Assembly (NCBI RefSeq): GCF_900111825.1 | Contig: NZ_FOJM01000003.1 | Coordinates: 124,001 to 188,000, forward strand | Origin: Pedobacter suwonensis | GTDB lineage: Bacteria; Bacteroidota; Bacteroidia; Sphingobacteriales; Sphingobacteriaceae | Reading direction: 5' to 3' | Length of the DNA stretch: 64,000 bases | Shown here: in pieces, positions 36,301 through 44,764 of the stretch | Numbering within the stretch: the first letter of the stretch is position 1 | Layout of the letters: each line of letters opens with the position of its first letter | Made by a program: the position numbers and the translations under genes | Notes under the pieces: generated by a model | Database searches by the model: none | Told to the model about the DNA's origin: nothing | What the model saw: the letters and a program-made list of their open reading frames with translations, nothing else

Positions 36301-36551
36301 AACCGCAAAGTTCGCAGAGAAAGAAACGCGAAGCACGCAGGGCTGGGCTTACTGATTTTAATCATTTCGACCGGAGCAAAGCGGAATAGAGAAACCTGCA
36401 AGTTCTATATCAATAAATTACCTATAGATTTGTGCACTGAGATCGAAAGGAATCGCATCAATTTTCCCAGTAACATTTAAATGGCGAACTAAGAAGACTT
36501 TTAGCCCTACTTTGCGCACTTTGCGAAAGCCTTATTGCCCTTTGCGGTTAA
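36301..36551. repeat. Gene-free stretch bounded by inverted CGCAAAG-type repeats
   Basis: At 36301-36340 AACCGCAAAGTTCGCAGAG continues with CGCGAAG and CGCAG words. At 36509-36551 the reverse strand reads AACCGCAAAGGGC, then TCGCAAAG and GCGCAAAG. The two copies face each other about 170 bp apart. Between them lies a partial ATTTCGACCGGAG repeat. No gene is seen in the 340 bp. Confidence 0.5.
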
Positions 36552-36631
36552 ATAATTCATTTCTTAAACTACATTAAGTTTTTTCGATAACGGAATCAGG
36601 AACTTTACAATGTAATCAAAAAACAAATAAA

Positions 36632-37066
36632 ATGGAAAGTAGAATTGATATCGCAAAAGCAGAACCCGCAGCTTACCAGGCCATGTATGGTTTGGAGAAA
36701 TATTTATCAACCAGCAAACTGGATCCCATTCTTCTGGAATTGATTAAAATGCGTGCATCTCAAATTAACGGCTGCGCATTTTGCTTAAATATGCACGCAA
36801 CAGATGCCCGTAAAATAGGCGAGATTGAACAACGCTTGTATTTATTAAATGCCTGGCGGGAAACGACCTTGTTTACCCCGAAAGAGGAGGCTGTTTTAGC
36901 TTTAACAGAAGAAGTGACCTTAATCAGTCATCATGTTTCCGATGCGACTTATCAAAAAGCGTCCGGCTTTTTTAACGAACAGGAATTGGCGCAGATTATT
37001 ATGGCTATAGTGACCATTAATGCCTGGAACAGGTTGGCCATTACCGCTAAAGTGATGGTTGGATAA
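36632..37066 (+). CDS. AhpD-like carboxymuconolactone decarboxylase-family protein
   Basis: A 144-residue protein of the CMD/AhpD fold. The redox motif INGCAFCLNMHATDARKIG (CxxCxxxH) at about residue 47 is that of alkylhydroperoxidase AhpD-type proteins, in which the two Cys and the His form the peroxide-reducing site; AKLDPILLELIKMRAS precedes it and LALTEEVTLI follows, as usual. A cytoplasmic thiol-peroxidase role is inferred. The Crp-like regulator upstream probably controls it. A 12-bp hairpin separates it from the convergent rlmI gene. Confidence 0.92.
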   Translation: MESRIDIAKAEPAAYQAMYGLEKYLSTSKLDPILLELIKMRASQINGCAFCLNMHATDARKIGEIEQRLYLLNAWRETTLFTPKEEAVLALTEEVTLISHHVSDATYQKASGFFNEQELAQIIMAIVTINAWNRLAITAKVMVG

Positions 37067-37086
37067 TCTGTTATTGATTTCAATTT

Positions 37087-37148
37087 ACTACTAAGACACC
37101 TAATGCCCGTTATATTCAAAGTAACTTCAGGCTACTTGTCTTAGTAGT
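37087..37148. terminator. Long-loop hairpin between convergent genes
   Basis: A perfect 12-bp inverted repeat ACTACTAAGACA / TGTCTTAGTAGT with a 38-nt loop lies between the AhpD-like stop (37066) and the rlmI stop (37167). The position suits a bidirectional terminator, although the loop is long and no T run follows. Confidence 0.45.
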
Positions 37149-37166
37149 TAAAATAGTTTGCATGAC

Positions 37167-38351
37167 TTAAAGCACCCTTAACAACAATCCTTTCAAATAT
37201 TCTCCTTCAGGAAAGGAAATCCGTACGGGATGATCTTCTGGTTGGCAGAATTGTTTGATAATCTGCACTTCTTTGCCTGCATCAAGCGCTGCCCAGGCAA
37301 TAATCTGTTTAAAGGTTTCGATATCAACGGCACCAGAGCAGGAGAAAGTTGCCAAAAGACCACCTTTTTCCAGCATTAGCATGCCTAAACGGTTTAAATC
37401 TTTATAAGCCCTCGCTGCACGATCTAACGCTGAACGCGATGGCGCATATTTAGGGGGATCAAGCACAACCACATCAAACAACTTACCCGCTTCTTTAAAA
37501 GCCCGGAGTTGTTTATTCACATCCGATTGGATAGCCGTTACTGTTTTGCCATCAAATTGGTTGAGGGCAACGTTTTGCTTTAGCGTTTCAATGGCTAGGC
37601 CCGAGCTATCAACACTGGTAACACCTGCAGCGCCATTTGCCAGGCTGTTCAGGCTGAAACCACCACTATAGCTAAAACAGTCTAAAACTTTCTTCCCTTT
37701 TGTATAACTTGCTAAAATGTGTCTGTTATCACGTTGATCGCAGTAAAAACCTGATTTTTGCCCTTCGGCTATATTAATATGGTAAATAATCCCGTTTTCT
37801 TTTACCGCCAAAAACTCTGGTGGATTTTCTCCCCAAAGTAATCCATTCTCAACAGGCAAGCCCTCATGGTTACGGGCAGTTGCATCACTTTTATCGAATA
37901 TTCCTTTTGGATTTAATTCAGTTTTTAAAATTTCTACGATTTCTGCTTTTACTTTCTCTATTCCGGAACTTAAAATCTGCAACGAGAGGAAATCGGCATA
38001 CTGATCAACGATTAAACCCGGCAGAAAATCAGCCTCACTAAAAACCAAACGGCAAGTATCGGTTTGTTCGTTTAAAATGAATTGACGTGAGGCAATGGCC
38101 TGTTTTAAGCGGTTTTGATACCAGCTGTGATCAATCGTTTGCGTTTCATCCCATTCTAACAAACGAACGGCAACACGCGAATTGCTGTTGAAGTATCCAT
38201 AGGCGAGAAATTCATGATCGAAAGCAAAAACTTTTACCACATCACCGTCTTCGGGTTTTCCCTTAACTTTTTCTAATGCTCCGGAAAATACCCATGGATG
38301 CCTTTGTAGTGCTGCTTTTTCTTTACCCTTTTTTAATATGATTTCTACCAT
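37167..38351 (-). CDS. rlmI: 23S rRNA (cytosine-C5)-methyltransferase RlmI-like
   Basis: A 394-residue SAM methyltransferase of the RlmI/YccW family (m5C1962 of 23S rRNA). An N-terminal PUA domain (ILKKGKEKAALQRHPWVFSGALEKVKGKP) is followed by the EEHD-like linker and a Rossmann domain with VLDCFSYSGGFSLNSLA, the catalytic-loop DVVVLDPPKYAPSRS and the second Cys region LATFSCSGA. Normal length. It is cytoplasmic, acts on ribosomes and has no operon partner. The upstream gap of 120 bp leads to the LacI gene. Confidence 0.92.
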   Translation of the reverse strand: MVEIILKKGKEKAALQRHPWVFSGALEKVKGKPEDGDVVKVFAFDHEFLAYGYFNSNSRVAVRLLEWDETQTIDHSWYQNRLKQAIASRQFILNEQTDTCRLVFSEADFLPGLIVDQYADFLSLQILSSGIEKVKAEIVEILKTELNPKGIFDKSDATARNHEGLPVENGLLWGENPPEFLAVKENGIIYHINIAEGQKSGFYCDQRDNRHILASYTKGKKVLDCFSYSGGFSLNSLANGAAGVTSVDSSGLAIETLKQNVALNQFDGKTVTAIQSDVNKQLRAFKEAGKLFDVVVLDPPKYAPSRSALDRAARAYKDLNRLGMLMLEKGGLLATFSCSGAVDIETFKQIIAWAALDAGKEVQIIKQFCQPEDHPVRISFPEGEYLKGLLLRVL

Positions 38352-38474
38352 ACTGCAAAGGTAATAATTAGTTTGGAGTTGAGGGTTGGGAGTTTAGAGC
38401 AAAGCATTTGGGGGCTTAGCGATAAGCGTTCATAAGCGCTATACGCCCAGCGCCACCTGCTTAACACCAGTTGC

Positions 38475-39491
38475 TCAATGCTTCGTCATATGTACCAGCT
38501 CCGTATCCAAAACCTTTGTTTCGAACTCGGTAACAGGCCTTTTCGCTTCAATCATTGAAATTAATAATTCGGTTGCTACCCGTCCCATTTCAAATGCGGG
38601 CTGCTTTACAGAAGTGAGAGATGGCGAAAACAAATCGACAAGATTAGAATTGGTAAAACCTGCAATGGCAAGTTTATGTGCCACCTCAGGATTGGTTTTC
38701 TTTAGCGCCATAATACAGCCTGTGGTTAAGCGGTCGCTCGAAATGAAAATCCCATCGGGCTTAAGCGGCAACAATTCTTTCACTGCTTGTTCCAGTTCTG
38801 CGCTATGCATGCCGCCATGCTGGCAATATTTCACCAATTCGGACCTGAATTCGATATGATATTTGGCTAAAGCTGCTTTATAGCCCGCTAATCTTTCTTT
38901 CGTTATAGAGAGGTTTTCGGAATTGGTTAAATGCGCAATGGTTCTTTTTCCTGATAAAATAAGGTGTTCTGTAGCATCAAAAGAACCTTTAAAGTTATTG
39001 GCAATTACCTTATGGGTTTCAAAATCCCCCGGCACACGATCAAAGAACACAATGGGTAAGCCTTTGGCATATAATTCTCTTAAATAATCAATATCCTGCG
39101 TTTCAGACGAAAGTGCAATCAGCAAGCCATCAATAGAGCGTGATGCCAGATGCTCTACGTTTAGCTTTTCCTGCTTGTATGATTCATGGCTTTGTGAAAT
39201 AATCACATGATAATCCTTATCATAGGCTATCGATTCGATACCGTTAATCACCTGAGAAAAAAAGTTGTTTGCAATTTCGCTCACAATAATGCCGATAGAA
39301 TAACTTCTGCGTTCTTTTAAACTTCGTGCAATGGGATTGGCTCGGTAATTAACCTTTTCGGCATAGGCCAAAACCAGCTTTTTAGTCTCTTCACTTATTT
39401 CGTAACGGTCTCTTAAAGCACGGGACACTGTTGAAGTTGACAGCCCAAGTGCTTTAGCAATATCCTTAATGGTAGATGTTTCAAATCTCAT
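38475..39491 (-). CDS. LacI-family transcriptional regulator, likely regulator of the pectin locus
   Basis: A 338-residue LacI/GalR protein: helix-turn-helix and hinge TIKDIAKALGLSTSTVSRALRD with YRANPIARSLKERRS, then a periplasmic-binding-protein-like sensor domain (GIIVSEIANNFFSQVINGIE, PIVFFDRVPG, GIFISSDRLTTGCI). It diverges from the susC gene, and two LacI-type palindromes (39574-39587 and 39700-39713) occupy the gap, one near each gene. It therefore probably represses, or otherwise controls, susC and itself, with a pectin-derived sugar acid as inducer; the inducer is a guess. Whether it also binds the similar xylose operator at 14048 is open. Confidence 0.93.
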   Translation of the reverse strand: MRFETSTIKDIAKALGLSTSTVSRALRDRYEISEETKKLVLAYAEKVNYRANPIARSLKERRSYSIGIIVSEIANNFFSQVINGIESIAYDKDYHVIISQSHESYKQEKLNVEHLASRSIDGLLIALSSETQDIDYLRELYAKGLPIVFFDRVPGDFETHKVIANNFKGSFDATEHLILSGKRTIAHLTNSENLSITKERLAGYKAALAKYHIEFRSELVKYCQHGGMHSAELEQAVKELLPLKPDGIFISSDRLTTGCIMALKKTNPEVAHKLAIAGFTNSNLVDLFSPSLTSVKQPAFEMGRVATELLISMIEAKRPVTEFETKVLDTELVHMTKH

Positions 39492-39573
39492 GTTCGTATT
39501 GCGTACAAGTTACAAAAAATATCTTTTTAAGGCGATTTGTACCGCAATATTATAAACGTTAAGTCAACGTTTT

Positions 39574-39587
39574 TGGGAACGTTTGCA
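39574..39587. promoter_or_regulatory. LacI-type operator, regulator-proximal
   Basis: TGGGAACGTTTGCA shares the half-site CGTTTGCA and the central CG with the xylose operator at 14048-14065. It is 83 bp from the regulator start, so it could mediate autoregulation. Confidence 0.5.
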
Positions 39588-39699
39588 CACTTTTTTAGTT
39601 AAATCTGGTTTCAATTGCTTTTTAGTTTGTAAAATTGTTAATCTAATGTGACCAAATATAAACCAACTATAACATCTCAAAATAGAATTATATTCTACA

Positions 39700-39713
39700 T
39701 GCAAGCGATTGCA
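39700..39713. promoter_or_regulatory. LacI-type operator, susC-proximal
   Basis: TGCAAGCGATTGCA is a 14-bp palindrome (6 of 7 pairs) with central CG, the standard LacI-family form, 40 bp before the susC ATG. Confidence 0.65.
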
Positions 39714-39752
39714 ACAGCTTAAATAACCAAATCACTTTCAAATAAATAAATT

Positions 39753-42700
39753 ATGAGCAGAGTTCTACTCTTTTTAGCATTTTTCTCTTTTTTTGGATTA
39801 TCTGTAACTCATGCACAAACCAGGCAGGTTACCGGTACCGTAAAAGATAAAAAAGACGGCCAGCCGCTGGTTGGCGTGAGTGTTACCGTTGCTGGCACAA
39901 AAAATGGAGCCAGTACCGATACGAATGGTACTTTCAAGATCAGCATGCCTACAAATGCTGCAGTTTTAACTTTTACCTACATTGGTTATAAAACCAAAAA
40001 TGTTTCGGTTACAAATGAAACCAAACTATCAGTAACTTTAGATGAAGACGCCAACAATCTTCAAGAGGTAACTGTTAATGTTGGTTACGGCATTGTGCGT
40101 AAAAAAGACTTAACAGGTGCCGTTGGTTCTGTAGGTGCTGATGTAATCGCCGCCGCGCCGGTATCTTCTGCGCTCGAGGCCATACAGGGCCGGGTAGCTG
40201 GTATTAATATTTCCTCATCGGAAGGATCGCCGGATGCACAGATCAACGTAAGGGTAAGAGGAGGTGGATCTATTACGGGAGATAACTCCCCGCTTTATAT
40301 CGTTGATGGCTTTCCGGTAACTTCAATAGCCGACATCGCCCCACAGGACATCGAATCAATTGATGTGTTAAAAGATGCATCATCAACAGCCATTTACGGC
40401 TCAAGAGGGGCTAACGGTGTAATACTGGTTACCACCAAAAACAGTAAAGACGGAAAAACCAATATTACCTATAATGTTTTCGGGGGAATAAGAAAATTAG
40501 CCAAAAAACTAGACGTACTGTCCGCTTCAGATTATGTACACTGGCAATACGAACGCGCATTATTGGATGGTACCCCAACAGATTACACTCAATATTTCGG
40601 GAATTACCAGGATATAGATTTATATGATAATATTGCTGAAAACAATTGGCAAGACCTGGTATTCGGACGTACAGGAACCACTTTTAACCAGAACTTAAGC
40701 ATCACAGGTGGAAGCGACAAAACCAAATACAGCCTAAGCCATAGCTTTGTTACCGATAAGGCCATTATGCAAATGTCTGATTTTAAAAGACAGAACATTA
40801 ATTTTAAATTAAACCACAGATTATATGACGCCTTAACGTTAGATTTTGGTTTTCGCTATGCCGACACCAAGACCAATGGTGGTGGAGCAAATGAGCAAAA
40901 TGAAAAATCTTCAGCCGACTCCCGTTTAAAATATGCCATTCTATACCCATCCTTTCCAGTACCGGGCTTAACGGCATCGACAGATACCAATGATGAATTT
41001 AATTTATACAATCCACTGGTAGCCATTTCTGATAACGACCAGTATGTGCACCGTAAAACCTATAATATCAACGGAGCAGCAACTTATGAAATTATCGATA
41101 ATTTAAAACTTCGGTCTGAAGTAGGTTACGATGGATTTAGGAATGATCAGGACCGCTTTTACGGCATTACAACCTACTATGTAAAAAACCTTGCCGATTA
41201 TCCTAATCTGCCGACGCTGAACTCCATGAACACCACTAGAAATAGTTTTAGAAATACGAATACGCTTAATTATAACTTCAGTAAGATTCTTGGCAAAAGC
41301 CATAACCTTAATATTTTATTAGGTCAGGAATTTATTAAAACGGAGCAGAATACTTTAACTACTGAAGTGCATGGCTTTCCTAAAACTTTTGGATTCGAGC
41401 AAACCAGGGTATTAACCACTCAAGGTAAAGCTTCGATAATCGATAACAACTTTCTGCCTGATGATAAATTGTTTTCGTTTTTCGGCAGGGCCAATTACGA
41501 TTATAAAGGCAAGTACCTGTTAAGCGCAACATTCAGGGCGGATGGTTCTTCTAAATTTTCTGCCGAAAACCACTGGGGCTACTTTCCATCGGTTTCTGCC
41601 GGCTGGAGAATCTCTCAGGAAAACTTCATGAACGGTACAACATCGTGGTTAACAGATCTAAAATTAAGGGGAAGTTATGGTGCTGCAGGTAACAACAATA
41701 TCCCTCCAGGGCAAATTACCCAATCGTTCCAAAACTCCACTACAACCTGGATAAATGGTTTCAACAACTATTGGGCGGCATCTAAAATTATGGCAAACCC
41801 CGATCTAAAGTGGGAGACAACCATCACCAGAAACATCGGACTTGATTTTGCCTTATTTAATTCAAAAGTTACGGGAACAATTGATGCCTACTTAAATAAA
41901 ACAAAAGACCTTCTCATCTTATTCCCTGTTGGAGGTACGGGCTACGATGCACAATACCGTAACCTGGGCCAAACACAGAATAAAGGTTTAGAATTTTCTG
42001 TAAACTGGAATGCCATAAAAGAAAAAAATTTCGACCTAACGGTTAATGCGAACATCAGTTTTAACCGCAATAAGGTTATTTCTCTAGGTTCGGTTAAAAA
42101 CATTAATGGTACCTCGGGATGGGCATCAACAGAAATTGGTGTAGATTATCTGGTAGAGGAAGGCGCGTCAATTGGCCGTATTTACGGATATAAAAGTGCC
42201 GGAAGATATGAAGTCTCTGACTTTACAGGTTACAATGCCACCAGCGGCAAATGGATATTAAAACCAGGCGTAGTTGATGCTACTGCATTTGTAGGCACCG
42301 TACGCCCAGGTACAATGAAAATTGAAGATATCTCCGGGGATGGAAAAATTGATTTATCTGACCGATCTATCATCGGTAACACCAATCCGTTAAATACTGG
42401 CGGTTTCTCGCTTAACTCGAGAATTTACAATTTTGATCTTGGTGCGTATTTTAACTGGAGTTATGGAAACGATGTGTATAATGCCAATAAGATCGAATAT
42501 ACCTCTACCAGTAAATACGCTTCCAGAAACCTGATTTCGATTATGGAAAGCGGACAGCGCTGGACAAATTTAAGGGCAGACGGAACAATAAGTAACGATC
42601 CTGCTGAATTATCTGCCATGAATGCAAACACCACCCTATGGTCGCCATATACCAGAACTTTTGTTTTAAGCGATTGGGCTGTGGAAGATGGTTCATTTTT

Positions 42701-42935
42701 AAGGTTATCGACACTTACCCTTGGGTATACTTTACCTGAAAAAATATCGCGCAAGTTAAAGATGAAAAAATTAAGGTTTTATGCTTCTGCTTATAACGTT
42801 TGGTTATGGACTAATTATACCGGTTTCGACCCAGAGGTTTCAACGAGACGAAATACACCACTTACACCCGGAGTTGATTATTCTGCTTACCCAAGAAGTA
42901 AGTCTTACTTATTCGGACTAAACGTTAATTTTTAG
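39753..42935 (+). CDS. SusC/RagA-family TonB-dependent receptor
   Basis: A 1060-residue outer-membrane protein. A signal peptide (SRVLLFLAFFSFFGLSVTHAQ) is followed by a carboxypeptidase-like domain (GTVKDKKDGQPLVGVSVTV), a TonB plug (VIAAAPVSSALEAIQGRVAG, LYIVDGFPV, IDVLKDASSTAIYGSRGANG, the SusC signature) and a barrel ending FGLNVNF with the C-terminal aromatic. With the SusD protein next to it, it would import oligosaccharides through the outer membrane. Context (pectin esterases, GH28, PL10) predicts pectic oligogalacturonides as ligand. Two LacI-type sites lie upstream. It appears intact. Confidence 0.96.
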   Translation: MSRVLLFLAFFSFFGLSVTHAQTRQVTGTVKDKKDGQPLVGVSVTVAGTKNGASTDTNGTFKISMPTNAAVLTFTYIGYKTKNVSVTNETKLSVTLDEDANNLQEVTVNVGYGIVRKKDLTGAVGSVGADVIAAAPVSSALEAIQGRVAGINISSSEGSPDAQINVRVRGGGSITGDNSPLYIVDGFPVTSIADIAPQDIESIDVLKDASSTAIYGSRGANGVILVTTKNSKDGKTNITYNVFGGIRKLAKKLDVLSASDYVHWQYERALLDGTPTDYTQYFGNYQDIDLYDNIAENNWQDLVFGRTGTTFNQNLSITGGSDKTKYSLSHSFVTDKAIMQMSDFKRQNINFKLNHRLYDALTLDFGFRYADTKTNGGGANEQNEKSSADSRLKYAILYPSFPVPGLTASTDTNDEFNLYNPLVAISDNDQYVHRKTYNINGAATYEIIDNLKLRSEVGYDGFRNDQDRFYGITTYYVKNLADYPNLPTLNSMNTTRNSFRNTNTLNYNFSKILGKSHNLNILLGQEFIKTEQNTLTTEVHGFPKTFGFEQTRVLTTQGKASIIDNNFLPDDKLFSFFGRANYDYKGKYLLSATFRADGSSKFSAENHWGYFPSVSAGWRISQENFMNGTTSWLTDLKLRGSYGAAGNNNIPPGQITQSFQNSTTTWINGFNNYWAASKIMANPDLKWETTITRNIGLDFALFNSKVTGTIDAYLNKTKDLLILFPVGGTGYDAQYRNLGQTQNKGLEFSVNWNAIKEKNFDLTVNANISFNRNKVISLGSVKNINGTSGWASTEIGVDYLVEEGASIGRIYGYKSAGRYEVSDFTGYNATSGKWILKPGVVDATAFVGTVRPGTMKIEDISGDGKIDLSDRSIIGNTNPLNTGGFSLNSRIYNFDLGAYFNWSYGNDVYNANKIEYTSTSKYASRNLISIMESGQRWTNLRADGTISNDPAELSAMNANTTLWSPYTRTFVLSDWAVEDGSFLRLSTLTLGYTLPEKISRKLKMKKLRFYASAYNVWLWTNYTGFDPEVSTRRNTPLTPGVDYSAYPRSKSYLFGLNVNF

Positions 42936-42957
42936 AAGACCATTCAATTTCAAGAAA

Positions 42958-44754
42958 ATGAAAAAAGTTATATATACGTTATTTGTAATTGCAGGAATAG
43001 CATTTGTTAGTAGCTGTAAAAAAACGTTAGATGCACCAACAAAATCTTCATTAGATGAGTCTGTTATTTTCTCTACCCCAAGTTTAGCTGAAGGCTCTAT
43101 AGCTGGCGTACTTCAATCATTTGGGGAAACCAATTCGTACAGGGGCCGTTTTTTAGTGTTCTACGGACTTAACAATGATACAGAAGTATACAATACATTA
43201 AAATCAGTTGATGATGACAAAGCTAAACTCTCTAATTACAACTGTAATGTGAACAATAGCCAAATGAATACTACCGATAATGCATGGGCTAAATTTTACG
43301 AAGGTATTGAAAGAGCTAACCTGGCCATAAGAGGCATTAGAACCTATGGTAATATAGAAAGCAACCCTGCAATGGCGCAGATCCTCGGTGAGATTTTAAC
43401 CTTGAGGGCTGTGATATACAACGACCTTATAAAAGGCTGGGGCGATGTGCCGGCACGTTTTGAACCCATTACTACTGCAACCGCTTATCTGCCCAGAAGC
43501 GACCGTGATGTCATCTATAAACAATTATTAGCTGATTTAAATGAAGCTTCAGGTTACCTGCCATGGCCAGGCGAGAACACCACAACAGCGAGAGTTGAGC
43601 GGGTAAACAAGGCTTTTGCAAAAGGTTTAAGGGCGCGTTTGGCATTAGCCGCAGGAGGCTATGCGCAGCGCCTTGATGGAACAGTTAAATTAAGTTCTGA
43701 TCCTGAATTATCGCACGATAAAATGTATGCCATTGCCAAAAAAGAGTGCCTTGATATTATCAACAGTGGCAAATTAAGGCTTCTTGGATTTGAAGATGTT
43801 TTTAGAAAACTGAATGAGGAAACCGGTGCGGCAGGTTTGGAGTCGATGTGGGAAATTCCATTTAGCGATGGCCGGGGACGCGTAATTTTTGATCTGGGTG
43901 TAAGACACATTAAAACAGACCAGTACACAGGCCAGAATAAAGGCGGAACTGACGGACCGAACCCTATTATGCTGTACGAATATGACAATGATGATGTACG
44001 CAGGGATGTAACTGTTGTGCCTTATGAGTGGGACGGTGGCGATGGAACAAAAGGTGCGATACAGGTACCTTCGTCGCTTGGCCGTTTGTATTTTGGCAAA
44101 TACCGTTACGAGTGGATGAAAAGAAGGGTAACGGCAACCAATGATGATGGGTTAAACTGGATGTACATGCGTTATGCCGATGTGGTGCTCATGGCTGCTG
44201 AAGCCATTAACGATCTTGATGGGCCGGCAGCTGCTGCGCCATATCTAAAAATGATCAGAGACAGGGCCTTCCCTACAGCGCCTAATAAAGTTACCGCTTT
44301 TATGGCCACGGCAACTGCATCTAAATCGGCCTTTTTTGAGGCAATCGTGAATGAAAGAGCCCTGGAATTTACAGGTGAAATGTTGAGAAAAAGTGACCTG
44401 ATCCGATGGAATTTGCTGGGCACAAAACTGGCTGAAGCCAAAACTAAATTGCAGCAGTTAGAAAACAGGCAGGGTAAATATGCTGCCCTACCCGCCAAAA
44501 TCTATTACCGGACAGCTGCTAATGGCGAAACGGTGGAAATTTATGGGTTGAAATTGGGAGATACCGACGCGCAGGGAGTTGCTTTAGGGTACACTTCAAA
44601 TAAAGCCTGGACGATGGTTACAACCGGAGAAACGGTTTCATACTGGAACGCCCTCTATACAAAAGACCCCAACCTTCAGCAATATTGGCCAATATGGCAG
44701 GTATTTTTAGATTCATCTAACGGAATGTTAAATAATAAGCCTTTAAACTTATAA
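42958..44754 (+). CDS. SusD/RagB-family surface glycan-binding lipoprotein
   Basis: A 598-residue lipoprotein starting KKVIYTLFVIAGIAFVSSC, with the lipobox Cys at residue 20. The TPR-like SusD fold is supported by ARANLAIRG-type segments (IERANLAIRG), GEILTLRAVIYNDLIKGWGDVP (the RAxxYF/LxxxxGDVP hallmark) and the C-terminal NERALEFTGEMLRKSDLIRWN. It would cap the SusC barrel and bind oligosaccharide on the cell surface. It starts 22 bp after susC, so they are one operon. Intact by length. Confidence 0.96.
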   Translation: MKKVIYTLFVIAGIAFVSSCKKTLDAPTKSSLDESVIFSTPSLAEGSIAGVLQSFGETNSYRGRFLVFYGLNNDTEVYNTLKSVDDDKAKLSNYNCNVNNSQMNTTDNAWAKFYEGIERANLAIRGIRTYGNIESNPAMAQILGEILTLRAVIYNDLIKGWGDVPARFEPITTATAYLPRSDRDVIYKQLLADLNEASGYLPWPGENTTTARVERVNKAFAKGLRARLALAAGGYAQRLDGTVKLSSDPELSHDKMYAIAKKECLDIINSGKLRLLGFEDVFRKLNEETGAAGLESMWEIPFSDGRGRVIFDLGVRHIKTDQYTGQNKGGTDGPNPIMLYEYDNDDVRRDVTVVPYEWDGGDGTKGAIQVPSSLGRLYFGKYRYEWMKRRVTATNDDGLNWMYMRYADVVLMAAEAINDLDGPAAAAPYLKMIRDRAFPTAPNKVTAFMATATASKSAFFEAIVNERALEFTGEMLRKSDLIRWNLLGTKLAEAKTKLQQLENRQGKYAALPAKIYYRTAANGETVEIYGLKLGDTDAQGVALGYTSNKAWTMVTTGETVSYWNALYTKDPNLQQYWPIWQVFLDSSNGMLNNKPLNL

Positions 44755-44764
44755 ACCAGAGGTT

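Noticed and set aside
42461-44498. Minus-strand frames inside susC and susD
   Set aside because: Shadows of strongly supported SusC and SusD coding regions.
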